Of a DNA stretch of 64,000 bases, positions 1-11,901 are shown one piece after another. The stretch spans positions 531,001 to 595,000 of the forward strand of contig JAQGDQ010000103.1 of the NCBI GenBank assembly GCA_030141605.1. Reading direction: 5' to 3'. The first letter of the stretch is position 1. Every line of letters starts with the position of its first letter. The notes under the pieces are model-generated. The model was not told the origin of the DNA and did not search any database. It saw only the letters and a program-made list of their open reading frames with translations. Origin of the DNA: Tubiluchus corallicola (Eukaryota; Priapulida; Priapulimorpha; Priapulimorphida; Tubiluchidae). Made by a program: the position numbers and the translations under genes.

Positions 1-117
1 TTTCTCTTCCACGGTGCAAGATACTGCATATGCTTTGTCGTCTGGCCACAGAACACCAGAGTTGCCATTTGACATTACTATGATTGTATTGGTGAATGCT
101 CTTTCTCCATCTTCGTC
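1..117 (-). CDS. ZP-N domain exon 2 of the ZP gene, cut by the window edge
   Basis: Starts after the acceptor TTTTAG with DEDGERAFTNTIIVMSNG and reaches YAVSCTVEEK at the edge. F-T-N-T-I-I-V followed by a Tyr-Ala-Val-Ser-Cys is the usual end of a ZP-N domain (fourth cysteine). All 39 codons are in phase with the preceding exon. Confidence 0.8.
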
Positions 118-3100
118 CTAAAACAGAAGAATCAAAATTAAGAGATATTGAGATATTGCATGGTTTTTATTCAAATAGCACAAATGAAGGTAATGGCTAC
201 TCAAATTACGGGCCTATAGTAAGAAATGTTAAACACGTGAAGAAAAGCTATAATTTAATTTGCTAGAGATACAAGCTATCCTCAAATGATTTTTCTTGAA
301 AGGAGTGAACTTGTGCTTTTCGGGCAATCTATTTTTCTCGTAGGAAAACCCACAAAGAAGAAACCAGGGGGAAAATCTAGATGTGTGAGCAGGTCTTCTA
401 CATCCACGAATGCCTAGCATAAGAGAGACAGAATGACTATTACAAGACAGCGTTTAGGAATCAGAGATGAGAGATCCAGACAGCATGTTCCATAGAAGTA
501 GTGACAAAAGAGATTTTGGAAAAAAAATGTGGCAAGCTTCGATGAGCAAGGTACTGCCGGTTAAAGCCTGGTTCACCCAAATCAAACCCAAACAGATTGA
601 CAATAGATTTCGATTTGTACACTGTCAAGTGTATTAAGCTAACAAACTGAGGTCCAGCCTAAAATAGGTTGAAACTTGAAATAAAATAAAATTGCCTGAA
701 CAAAATCATCTAGTCTGTTGCTTGTATTAACGTAACAATACCAATACTTACATAATTCTCGCTTTCCTTGATTCCACATCCAGCAAGTGAAAGGCGTATA
801 ACTGGATCACTGGATCCGAAGACCCTATGTGTGCATCCGGCGATGCTGTAGTAATCTTTTGCAAAGATGACTCCATGGTAAGGCTCGTGGAAGTGTAAAT
901 TAACAATCATTGCCTTCTGGTCAGCATCACATTGCACGTCGATATCTTGAAAGAAACAGGACATTTTCAGAACTCAAAGTTTCAGACTGTTAACTGGTAC
1001 CTAATTATTTTGAAAGCCTCAATAACGTATGAGTGAGGACTACAGCAGACAAATGAAGATCAGCCATTCCAGAATTTTATCGGTTTCATTAAGAGCCACA
1101 TAAAAAGAATGAAAAACAGGCATGTTCAACTTTCACAGAGCCGGTTAGCTCGCAGAAGAAGTACAAACGTTAATTTAAAAATATCTGATTCTTTAAGAAA
1201 ATTATGCTCGCTACTTTTTCGACCTGCAGAAAATTCGGTAAGCTGTAGTGCAGATACAACAGAAAGACCAACTGAAAATCAGTATAAAGGTTAAGTTATT
1301 TGGCTGTTTCATTTTATTACATAAAATGTTACAACTCTGCATTCCTGAGTTAAGGTTAATAGTTTTAGCAACAGGTATAAAACAGACATAAACATGGAAC
1401 CCACCTTTCAGTCGATCTTGTCTGGGAGTCCTGATCTTAGGTGCTGTTGTACTTGTCGTCACTCTGTATCCATAGTAAGACGACGATGGAAAAACCGAAG
1501 AAAGCGAAGGTGCTTCTGTAGTCACCTGTTCTGGTTCGTCAGTAAATGGAATAAAGTTCAATTTCTCTTGATCAGCTGCTGAATCAAAAGAAGACGTATC
1601 CCAAGGGTTCATCCAATCTGACAACCGGCTATCTCTTCCACCCGAAATAAAGTATGGGAAATTTTCTGTTGTTGGCTTGGTCGTTGTCCAGGGGAAGTAA
1701 GATCCTGTTGATCGCTCAATGTTTTGCACGTTCGTCTCCGAAGCAACAGCAGCTGCAGGATCGCTTACTGGAACTTCATAACCTGTCTGAGTTTGACGAC
1801 TTTTTGTTTCTGAATTAATAGGAAAACCTTCTCTCTTGTTGCCATATACAAGTGCATTTGATGGAATTGGGTTTCGCGCCCGAGAGAGCTTGCTCCAGGG
1901 GTTGTAATAATCCTGATTATCTGACCGGCCATATTGTGAAAAGCTAGGTGATTGCCATTCATGGTGCCCTTGACTGCTTCTTCCAATAGTACTGCCAGGG
2001 ACCTGAGCGTGTGGTGTTTCAATGTATTTGCTATCAATTACTTTTGGCTTTTCTTTTACAGGAACAGCAGAATTTGCATAGGCTTGCAAATTTGCAACAC
2101 CAACTTGTTGCTTGGGATCTGTAACTGGAACACTTACTTCTGCATCTTGTGAATGAGACAGTGGGATTGGATTTTGGTTAACATTTGTTGACACGTCATA
2201 CATGAATCCTTCCTGCACAGGGCCAGTATTTGAAAGTCCAGGTTGTTGAGCATAATAGGTTGTACCATCATCCATAATCAGAGGCACAATGTCTGGAGAA
2301 CTTGACTGGGAAATTTGAGGAGCGTCACCTTCCTTAGACAAAATGTACTTACTGCCATCGTTAAAGACAACTTGAACTTGATCAGAATTGCTAATTCCAT
2401 TGTAAGGAATTATTGGTATACGTGAACCTTGTTGCGTACTACCGGAATCAAGAGGTGAAGGCTGCACATCTTGTGTCTGACGATCAGAAACTCTTGCTTC
2501 ACTGACGGGGTATAACCAACTGTCACTAGCTTCTTGCTGGTCATATACGCGAGATCCAACATTGGCATAATATTGCAGGTTTCCTATTGTAGCTATTTGT
2601 GATGGGTCATCCACTGGTACACCAACTGCAGCATGTGTTTCATGGGTGTTTGGAATTCGGTGTTCCTTGTTCACAAGTGACTGGTCTTTAGTATTTTGTG
2701 AATCAGATGGTAAATAATATTGGTTCCCAGATTCGGGTTGTTGTAAGCCATAGACACTACTTGATCTTTGGTTTTCAAAATTAGGTTGAACCCCGTAATC
2801 ATTATAATTTGCAGGAATTTCATCCTTCTCTTGCTGTCCTTCAAACTGCGGACTTCCATTTGGAGAGTTTTGGTAATATGGGTGTTCAGCAACATGAGCT
2901 AGTTGTGGTGAAACTCCTTCATAGGCAGGATAGCCGACATTCCCATAAACTTGGTTAATGGGAATTTTTAATTTTTGTATGTATTTGTCATCGCTTACAG
3001 GAAACTTAGCTTGATTTAAATCTGCGTTGTAATTGCCTGTTTGATCTGCAGGCTGTTTAGCCTGTTGAACTTCTGTTCCTACATTAGTGTAGTAACCAAC

Positions 3101-6100
3101 ATTACCCACATTTGTTTTTTGATTTTCAGAACTAACTGGTACATTAACATAAGGGCTAGCACTAAATGGGACATCCTGGCTAACGATATGTGGTGCATAT
3201 TGATTACCAGGAACGTCTTGAATTTTTGTACCTACGTTTGTGTAATATTCAACATTGCCAACGTTTGCTTCTTGTGGTTTTGAAATAACTGGTACGTTAA
3301 TATATGGATTAGCACTGAATGGACTATCTTGTTTCACTGGCTGGTAAACCTGAGAATCCCTAACACCTGTTCCCACATTGGTGTAGTAGCCAATATTTCC
3401 AACACTTGTCTGTTCATTTTTCTGATTAACTGGCACATTCAAATTAGGGGCGGCACTGAACAGTATGTCTTGATCATTGTTTTTTTGTAGACTGCTACCA
3501 TCTTGCATGCCACTATTTCCAACTTTCTTGCCATTTGGCTGTTGCTTTTCTTGATTGACAGGTACCTTTACATTTGGACTGGCACTGAAGGGCAAATTTT
3601 GATTGTTGGTTTGTGCCAATTTATCATCTTGTGCCTCTTGAATATTAGTTCCCACGTTTGTATAATATCCAACATTTCCAACTCTTGCCTTCTCCTCTGC
3701 CTCTTTAACTGCTACTTTAATATCAGGTTGAGCATTAAATGGCAAAACTTCATCTTTGGGTTTGTTGACCTCAGTATCAACATTTGTGTAGTACCCAACA
3801 TTTCCAGTGTTTACTTGTTCTTTATTCTCGCTGACAGGCACTTTCACATTCGGATTTGCATTAAATGGTGCTCCAAGAAGAGTAGCTTGCAGTGGTTGAC
3901 TATTATCTATGTTTTCAGTTTCTAAAGGAGCTATACCAGCATACTGGACTCTGCCAAATAATGACGGATCCCTTCCCAGAATATATGGACTACCAACATT
4001 AGTTTGGTGTACTGGCTGATTGGCCTGTTCATCCTGGATTTCTGTCCCTACATTTGGAAAATATCCAACATTTCCTACATTAGCAACTTGTTTCTGTTCA
4101 CTGACTGTTACTTTGGCATTAGGACTTGCATTTAATTGAACTGGCATTTGATTGTCAGTATCCTCATTTATAGGTTGATCATCTTGAATTTCTGTTCCTA
4201 CATTTGTGTAATAACCAACATTGCCTATATTTACTTTTGACTTTTTTTCACTGACTGGTACACTGACATTTGGGTTTGCACTAAAAGGTATATTTTCCAT
4301 GATGTTCTTTTTCACTGATGATTGCTTATTTCCAGAGTTTACATGTTCTTTATTCTCACTTACAGACACTTTGACATTTGGGTTTGCATTAAGTGGTTTT
4401 CCTCGAAGAGTAGCTTGCAATGGCTGATTCGTTTCCAAGTTTTCTCTCTCTACAGGAGCTATACCAGCATACTGGACTCTACCAAACAATGACGGGTCTC
4501 TTCCCAATACATATGGACTTCCACCTTCTGATTGGTATACTGGAGCATTGGCCTGTGCGTTCTGGATTTGTGTCCCTACATTTGGAAAATATCCAACATT
4601 TCCTACATTGGCTACTTGTTTCTGTTCACTCACTGGTATGTTAGTATTGGGGTGTGCATTTAACTGAGTTAAATCAACTATAGCTTGATCATCCTGAACT
4701 TCTGTTCCTACATTTGTATAGTAACCAATATTGCCTATGTTTACTTTTGATTGCTTTTCACTGACTGGCACATTGACATTTGGGTTTGCACTAAATGGTA
4801 CCTTTTGCCCGACATCCTTTTTTACTGTTGATTGACTGTTTCCAAAATCTTGACCTTGAATATTCACATTGGTATGGTAATCTGCATTTTTAACACCTGT
4901 TTCTTCAGTTTTGTGAGAAACAGGAACATTGATGTTTGGATTTGCACTAAATGGCACATTTTGATCAACTGATTTGGCACCAAGCAAGTCGCTTTTGGCT
5001 TCTTGTACCACAGCACCTACATTAGGATAATATCCAACATTCCCAACATTTGTTTTTTCCTTTTGTTCTTTCACTGGGACATTAATATTTGGATTGGCAC
5101 TAAAAGGGTCCTGTTGGTTATTGTTTTGTACTAAAAGGCTGCCCTTAGAATCTTGAAGGTCAACACCAGTCTTAGAATAATAGCCAATTTTGCCAGTGTT
5201 TGCTTGTTTTCTTTCATCGACTATGGGAATTTCGATATTTGGGTTTGAATTGAATTCTTCATTTTGAAGCTTTGGTTGTTTATCTTGAGTTTCTGTTACT
5301 TTAGCACCAACATTTGGATAATAACCCACGTTACCAACGCTTGCTTGCCTCCTGGGTTGAGTTACTGATACTCTTAAATTAGGATTTGCACTAAATGGAG
5401 AGCTTTGTTGGTTGGTGTTCTCTTCTTCTTGGTTGTCTTGTTTTGCTGGCTGATTTACATTCTGTGAATCAGAATAAAATGGCGCATTAGTTGGCAATGG
5501 TTTTCCGTATGTGTCTTGTTCTTTGTTGTAAGTGTATTTCAATTCATGCAAGTTTTGATCAGGTAGAGCGTGAAGACCAGTGTTGCCGTATTCTGTTATA
5601 GGACGTGTTTCGCTTTTATTGTCTGGTGTCTTTTCTTTAACATAAAAGGGTATACCTGGATATCGCGTGTCTGCAGGAGTCACAAAGATGCCTTGATTAT
5701 TAATTACTCTGTTGGGATTATAGGGATTAAAATGTCTTGATTCAACTGCTGCTTGTTGAGCTGACGTCTGGTCCAAGATGGTTGATACAGTGGGTAAAAA
5801 AGTTGTAGTAGGCTGAGTAGATCTGAAAGTAGTGTGCAGGTTTTGTCTGTCGTTGGCTACCTGCCCTACATTAATTGGTACTTCGAATGCATTTCCTGAC
5901 ACTCTTGTAAATTGTTGGCCTGGTGCATCTTGACTTTGTTTCACATCAATTGGCACTGAATATGCATTCCCCAATGTGCCTGTCAATTCCTGATTGGCAG
6001 CATTCTCCTTATCAGCTGTGTCAATGGATATTGCATGTTTCTCAGCTAGTCCTAGATCAAATGATTGTTGACCGTCTGCCACATCAATTGGCACTGCATA

Positions 6101-6889
6101 TGCATTTCCAGCTACTCTTGAAAACTGTGAATTAGGCAAATCTTGAGTATGCACCACATCAATTGGTACTGCATCAGCTTTCCCGGTTACTCCTGTAAAT
6201 TTTTGCTTTGATGTGTCCGCATTCTGATTATTTTGTCCAGCTGAATAGGATGTACTCACAGTTTGTGGCTTTCCGACAAATTGATTCTGTCGAAGACTTT
6301 CTAATGATGAACCAGGACGCACACGAGGTCCTCTTGAAGTTCGTGGTTCATCTGTGTCAGGAATGGTCAGTCCGGCAAAGCTCAATCTTTGGCCTGGTCT
6401 GTTCTGCACATGAATTGATTGTTTTGTGTCAACACCTAGTAATTGTCGTGGTCCATCACTTTCTCCAGGTAATGTATCCCCACCAAAACGTGCTCCGCTA
6501 AAATACGATGGTATGATTGTATCATCGTGGCTTGTACTTAAAAAGCTGTCCTGTGAGAATGCATCACCAAATCGATTTCTTACGTTTTCTGGTACTGTGT
6601 CATCTCTATTCACATTCAAATCCAAATCGCCCATGTGAACCGGTTCAGATTGATTTATAAGAACTGCGTGTCCTTTGACTACGCCACGTGGCCATTGTGG
6701 CTTAGCAGTTGTGGTGGTTGTCTCACCGACAAGAATGTCTTTTCCATATTTCACAGGCACACTTTTGTCTGGCTGAAGAATTTCCACTGACTCCTCACCA
6801 GAGTTGATGAGTCCAACTGTTTCAGATCTATGTGGCGTTGGAGAAGGCGTTTCTGGCTCTGCTGCCATAATCCCCATATTTGCCATAAT
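1..6889 (-). CDS. Large repetitive ZP-domain (cuticlin-like) protein, partial: three exons seen, 3' end beyond the left edge
   Basis: Predicted secreted or membrane-anchored matrix protein that would polymerise through its ZP domain. Exons read 6889-1405, 945-752 and 117-1. Donor GT at 1404-1403, acceptor AG at 947-946, donor GT at 751-750, acceptor AG at 119-118. Phases close (0; 1; 0), giving 1,932 codons in the window. About 1,828 residues of low-complexity Pro/Asn/Val/Gln/Tyr-rich sequence without any cysteine that I can see precede a ZP-N domain with the four expected cysteines (IDVQC, AGCTH, LAGCG, AVSC). The first visible exon opens in phase 0 at IMANMGIM without a signal peptide, so a 5' exon with the true start must lie to the right of 6890; I did not find it. 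ZP-C, cleavage site and membrane anchor would lie left of position 1. The ZP call is firm. Cuticle or apical-matrix location is inferred from the family. Confidence 0.85.
752..945 (-). CDS. ZP-N domain exon 1 of the ZP gene
   Basis: Codes D-I-D-V-Q-C-D-A-D, then a strand region ending HGVIFAKDYYSIAGCTH and a second block ending LAGCGIKESENY, followed by the donor GTAAGT. It supplies the first three of the four ZP-N cysteines. It is 194 bp: two bases finish the codon begun by the giant exon (G plus AT gives Asp), then 64 codons. The spacing and the VIFAKDYY-type strand resemble the family pattern of f-x-G-x-i-y-a before Cys2. Confidence 0.85.
1405..6889 (-). CDS. Giant single exon of the ZP gene, cysteine-free repeat region
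   Basis: Uninterrupted reading frame of 5,485 bp. In order: an acidic/Thr-rich start, about five copies of a short motif of the form F-T-R-V-x-G-N-A-x-x-V-P-I-D-V (about 5870-6210), a Gln/Asn-rich linker, the main module array (about 3000-5440), then a Tyr/Gln/Ser-rich part with NLQYYANVG-type relics and a Thr/Pro-rich stretch ending RTPRQDRLK just before the splice to the ZP domain. The conserved frame over many divergent repeats argues for selection on protein. The acceptor at 6892-6890 (CAG) is preceded by only a modest pyrimidine tract, so the exact 5' boundary is less certain than the 3' one. Confidence 0.85.
3000..5440 (-). repeat. Coding tandem repeat: about 50-residue module, 16-18 diverged copies
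   Basis: Each module has the pattern PFSANPN-(V/I)-(N/K)-VPVSE, a charged linker, then NVGN-(V/I)-GYYTNVGTE-(V/I)-Q and a variable spacer. Copies differ by substitutions and a few are worn down (for example KNADYHTNV and GNKQSSVKK). Two long blocks carrying GRDPSLFGRVQYAGIAP lie 528 bp (176 codons) apart and are nearly identical, so the array grew partly by recent in-frame segmental duplication. VPV/VPI beta-like strands alternating with GYY turns suggest an extended fibrous segment; that is inference. Confidence 0.85.
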
Positions 6890-7149
6890 CTGAATCAATG
6901 TAAAACGTTAAGTGGCATTCTGAGGTAAACGGAGCAAGGAATAAACTGTCATTAAGGATAGCTCACTACTGACATTTTATTGCGATACTCTAATTTTGAA
7001 CACTTGTAATAGTTAACATATGAAGACAAAAACTTGCGAAATTCTGTGCAACACTATAATAAGCAAAGGAATTATATCACCTTTTCAAAGTCGCGTTTGC
7101 TGATTTTGTTGATAGCTAATGGAGATAACATTTAGCACACCACAGTGTA

Positions 7150-7840
7150 AATAGTTTTGATGAAGGCGTGCCTTGTGACTGCCTACTATAACATTTTTCA
7201 CATTTTTCCCTACTAGATGGCACTAGCTGCCTACCAGGCTGCATACCTTGTGATACCTGTTAAAAGTCAGTCACAAGAGTTTGTCCCAGGCAATGGTAGT
7301 GGACAAGTAAAATGTTGTTCTTTAGGCCTGATTATGGCTGCACTAACCATGTTTTGTTTAAGATGGTCTATTGAAGCTTGTGGATGATCCCCAGGTGTCA
7401 TACTTTGAACTTTGGTTGCAAAACAATTACCACTCAACACGACAGTTGGTCACCTTACAGGAAGTTTATGATCCTTTTCTTAGTGAGGCATTTTACCGAG
7501 ATTTAAGTGATGGAAGTTGTACTACTGAAGCATAGTAACTCGGTTTTCCTAGGAACCTCTACAGCGTGCAGACCCTCTACTCGAGCCGTCTTCAACAGTG
7601 TTTGAAGGACAGTGCTACGCTACGTTACAGTGTGGGCATAGCTTTGTTTGGACTTGATCAGTGTAGCCGTAGAGAGGCCCAAGGAATAACATTTTACTTG
7701 TTCACTACCGTTACGTGTGACAAACTCTAGTGACTTATTTTTAACAAGTGTCACCAGGTATGCAGCCTGGTAGGCAGTTAGTGCCACCCAGTAAGAAAAA
7801 TGTGAAAAATGTTATAGCAGACTGTCTCATACCTGGCGAA
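7150..7840. repeat. Long inverted repeat, arms about 170-180 bp, about 310-bp loop
   Basis: The left arm (about 7176-7345) and the reverse complement of the right arm (about 7655-7835) share long blocks such as CTATAACATTTTTCACATTTTT, GGCACTA-CTGCCTACCAGGC and GAACAAGTAAAATGTT with scattered mismatches. The central part does not pair. I see no clear target duplication, so a foldback transposon and an inverted local duplication are both possible. No coding role is supported. Confidence 0.65.
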
Positions 7841-10290
7841 CGCAACGCAATAGAAAAGGGAACAGTAAACTTACAAAAGTTAGTAAATATATGTAAGCCG
7901 TTTCCCATTTCATGGTGAAGTATCTTCAGCTTTGCAGCCAGAATGGACCACGTCAACTAATTAGTTTTATTGTTTCCTGGAACAAAACAAAAAACAAAAG
8001 TCAGTTATGTTAGTCAACAAAAACACTTAAGTGATGTAACAAACTTTTAAACAAAATGGTATCAAACTTTTGCACATTTACGCAATGTCTATAGTTTAGC
8101 GTATGACGCTTGGACTGTTGGCCAAATCTTTGGTTCAAGAAACAGCACACATTCTTTGTTCTTTGGACCAAAATCTGACATACTAACAAGGAAATTTTCC
8201 TCAATTGTATGATAGAATCAGCGAATTAAAAAAATCCCACACAATAAAATTAAAAAGATACGACATTTCAGTTCAATACCGTGTGCTACCTTTAGATGGA
8301 AGGAAAAATGAAGAGGACACAAACATCGTCTGTCGCACTTCTGTATTAAGAATAATCTACTCTATCAGATGTTGCATTACCAGTGGTGTCTTATTCCGTT
8401 AAAATAAGCCTCTTTCACATGAAGGCTATACGAAACAGCTCAAAAACACTTTCCCTGGCAGTTACTTGTCCATCTGCTTACTAGGTTCATTATCGCTTAA
8501 CTTCAGTCGCTATAATTGCACCATGCCAATAATACCACTCAGCTAATTATAATTATCCATTAAGTCTGGTTGAAGTGAAATTCGCCCTTTAATAAGTTGG
8601 TGTTAGGCTCATTTTTTCAACAGTCTCGTCTGTGTAAAACATTTAACATGAACCCTAAATTCAAATCAAAACGTTACAGTTGTGAGTTTTGAAATAGTTC
8701 TCTTTGCATTATCTTTTGTCTGTCTATGCTCCGGGACAATGGGTCAACAAATTTCTGCCCTTGGAGAATTTCCCAGAACGCTTGTGTTGGAGTTGGCTAA
8801 AAAGGTAAATTTAGGAGCAGGTGGTACCAAGTCACTGTGATGCGCTCTGTTTTGTCTATGTAAACAATAATAATTAGACACTGTTATATTGTACCAGTAT
8901 TAACCAGTAACCATTTCCAACAAACACCTACTTTTCAGCAGTCCTTTGTCGCAATTGTTGGTTTTAACGCGAACCTTCACATTTATTCTTGTAAAGAGAT
9001 TCTTTTACTGTAATTTGTAACTGTTTTAGATAAAATTACTATCATAGAAACATAAAGAATACACACGCAGGATTGTGCAGTGCAATGCCTCCAAATTTAG
9101 ATAATAATATTAATCTCATGATTTAATAACAATGTGATTTTTATTTATAATTCTAGTAAATCTTTATTCCCTACGTAGTAAGCCGATAATAACCACCCAA
9201 TTTAACTTTCGTGCAATTGCTCAGATAATGTTAAATTGCTACAGATTATTATAACTTACTGAACAGCCTACATCTGAGGGTACTTGGTCAATAGATGTAC
9301 AGCCATTTAAGCAAACAGAAAAAACCCAGTTAAACAAACTTAAACTGAATTTAACTTTTTGGTGTGTTGCAAGTACAGCACTGAGCATCACGAGCAATGC
9401 TTAATTTTGAATTCAGCACGTATTTGCGGCTGAGTTAACTAAGACATAAACAGGTGCCAGCAACTAGGCCACTGACCGCGCGAAAGACTAGGAAGTGTGT
9501 GGTACCGCTTTAGGTGTTCAGATCGCGTTGATAAATGACTTGTTAGCCGAGTCCACCATGCCGAATTTTGGAGGTTCCGTAACACTTTGCACATTTTAAG
9601 AAACACTGTTGTTATTAAGCCAGCTATGTTTAGCAAATTTTAAAAGCTCACGCGGAGACTGCTAACGTGGCACTTGCTAAAATTGGGAATTTAGAAAGAC
9701 AGTCTACAACACAAGTTTAGTGAGCCGAATGTACAACTGGCTATTATTATAGCAGACTTATAGTAACTGACTTGTTTCTTCGACAAAATTTCAAAATCTC
9801 GTCTCACAAACTGTGCGTTAATTTATCTTCCATTAGCCAAACTTTTTCATATTCAAAGGTTTTTACAAAACGGAAGGAAATGTAGTTACATGGCAGGGCA
9901 TCACCTACATTCTGCGGCCTCAAAACGCCTCATTTTCTCTCTAATTTCTACTCCTTTTTTCTGTGGCTATAAAAAACTTATAGCAAGCTTGTCCAAGTTT
10001 TTTTTTATTTGTTGACGTTAGTACTCTCATTAGTCAAGTGAAACTTGGAATGCCGTTTTCATCAATAGCTATCAATAGAAAGTGTCTACATGAAAGTCCC
10101 CAAGGAGCGTTTACAGATTAACCTGTAAGAATGCCTAGAACATTTAATAAACATATTAATATAAAGTAAATAAATTTTAATATGACTTGTGATGCAATTT
10201 TTAAGGATTTTATTGTTTGTACTGATTATATTTAGTATATTCTGCCTTCTTGATTCGTGAAGCAATGCATGATATTTTTCCCATACAAAT
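7841..10290. other. No gene recognised
   Basis: AT-rich intergenic sequence. Only short open frames without splice context, composition bias or recognisable motifs. A 5' exon of the ZP gene could be hidden here; I could not identify it. Confidence 0.5.

Positions 10291-10293
<3 letters not shown>

Positions 10294-10321
<28 letters not shown>
10294..10321. repeat. (AAT)n microsatellite
   Basis: About nine perfect AAT units. Confidence 0.9.
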
Positions 10322-10322
<1 letters not shown>

Positions 10323-10477
10323 TTCGCTTAGGACATGGTCCAGGAATAACACCTTAAGTAACTCAGTACTTACTTCCGAGATGGTCTCGATTATTATTAC
10401 CTTGTTACTTTGATAAACCCGCGTACTTGGTTGCAGAACCAACGGTTCTATTTTTTAAGTTTCATTGGTATGACACG

Positions 10478-10550
10478 GTCGGAGGTTGAACTCGCGACTT
10501 CCTTGGTGATGGGAAAAGAACAAGCTACGATTGAGCTATATCACCCGGTA
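10478..10550 (-). repeat. tRNA-derived sequence (SINE head or tRNA pseudogene)
   Basis: On the minus strand it reads GGGTGATATAGCTCAATCG (A-box-like TAGCTCAATCG), a possible anticodon arm, then GCGAGTTCAACCTC (B-box-like). The acceptor stem does not pair well, so this is not called as a working tRNA gene. Confidence 0.4.
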
Positions 10551-10720
10551 ATAAATCACCGACAGCTTTGAAGGCTCGAAATTATAGTTAGAAAGTGAGG
10601 ATGCGAAATACAGAAGTTGTTGTTAACAAAGAGACACACTGATGAAGAATTCAATGAATAAGAGATCAAAAGAAGACTAGGTATTTGCATGTCCTTATTC
10701 AGAAGCAAGACGATGACTTA

Positions 10721-10910
10721 CTTATGGCGCGTTCGGACGTAGAGACTTCTCTCGCAACTTGTTGCGCAACTTCTCACTGAGAGAAGTTGCCAAGCCATTC
10801 ACACGTTGCAACAAGTTGCGAGAGAAGTTGCTAAACCGTTCACACATGTTGCAACTTTACTCTCAGAGAGAAGTGCCGGGAGAAGTCTCTACGTCTGAAG
10901 GCGCCATAAG
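10721..10910. mobile_element. 190-bp palindromic MITE with about 30-bp terminal inverted repeats
   Basis: The ends CTTATGGCGCGTTCGGACG and the reverse complement of the right end, CTTATGGCGCCTTCAGACG, continue into a shared TAGAGACTTCTC, giving about 29 of 31 matches. The interior holds two copies of an AGAGAAGTTGC-(CATTCACAC)-GTTGCAAC-type unit, itself rich in GCAACTTGTTGC palindromes. No open frame; clearly non-autonomous. Superfamily not assigned. Confidence 0.7.
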
Positions 10911-11552
10911 AGCATGGCGAGCAAAAAACTCAGAAACAAAACAAATGGACAATACGATTTTAGAATTTATAACGTGATTACAGTATTCCATGCATGGTCA
11001 AATGGTGAAAAAGCTTCTGGACTTACATATTTTCGAGCACGAAACAGTTTTTTGCTAAATTTATTTATTTCGTTGTCAATAAAATATTCCCTCTCTGTTC
11101 TCTTCGAGCTAACCCCCTCTACCGTATTTTGATTCTTTGCAATGCTAAGTATGGCATATTATAACTTCATTAACGGGGCACGTATTCTGATTCTGCATTC
11201 TTCGACGACCATGTCCCAAGGCTGTGTTGTATAAGTATAGTAGGCTTCCGGGGTCAAGTCTCATGTTTTAGCGATATGTTACAATAAAAATTTAACGGTA
11301 AGTGACGACGCCATTACCCAGGGGGCATGTCACACTCGCATACCGGTGAAGAAAGTGCGAGGCAACATTTGTGCTTAATGACATGGCGCTACAACGATGA
11401 CTTTCCTTTTAATTTCCCTCTTATATTTCTGACCCAAGGCAGCCAAATACAGTAACCCGAAATTAGCAAGTTGGTAAATTTCGATAATTAAATTACACGA
11501 GAAACTGATTGGTGATGGGGAAAACGAATTCTTAAAATTGAAAATTAAAATT

Positions 11553-11900
11553 GCAAAGGCGTGGCTTTTATTCAGACACAAACATCTGTAATATTTCGAC
11601 CAGTTAAGGTCATGTTCACGCAACAATCCACCTAAATAAAAATGCAGTGTAAAAAATAAAAAAAAATCAACATTGTGAGAAGGAACAAGACGAATACTAC
11701 ATTGCAAACTTGCAGAACGTGCGGTACCATTGTAAACTTACAGATCGTGTGATATTTTTTCTGTCATTTGGCTTTGTATTACACGATCTGAAAGTTTACA
11801 ATTTACTATTCGTCTTGTTTGCTTCTCACAATGTTGATTTTTCTATTTTTAGGCTGAATTTTTTTAGGCGGATTGTCTGAATAAAGCCATGTCTTTGCTA
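11553..11900. repeat. Foldback element, arms about 150-180 bp
   Basis: GCAAAG-CGTGGCTTTTATTCAGACA at the left matches the reverse complement of the right end (GCAAAGACATGGCTTTATTC). The arms continue through ATCAACATTGTGAGAAG and ACAAGACGAATA to the central AGATCGTGT. The left arm has about 55 extra bases. It abuts a TTAA-type MITE copy. Confidence 0.65.
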
Positions 11901-11901
11901 A

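Noticed and set aside
1211-1404. Extension of the giant ZP frame past RQDRLK to YRIFCRSKK
   Set aside because: A GTGGGT donor and a phase-matched ZP-N exon show this is intron.
7741-7956. Signal-peptide-like MRQSAITFFTFFLLGG as first exon of the ZP gene
   Set aside because: All nearby GT donors give phase 1, while the acceptor at 6890 needs phase 0, and the sequence is one arm of an inverted repeat. Kept only as a low-interest finding.
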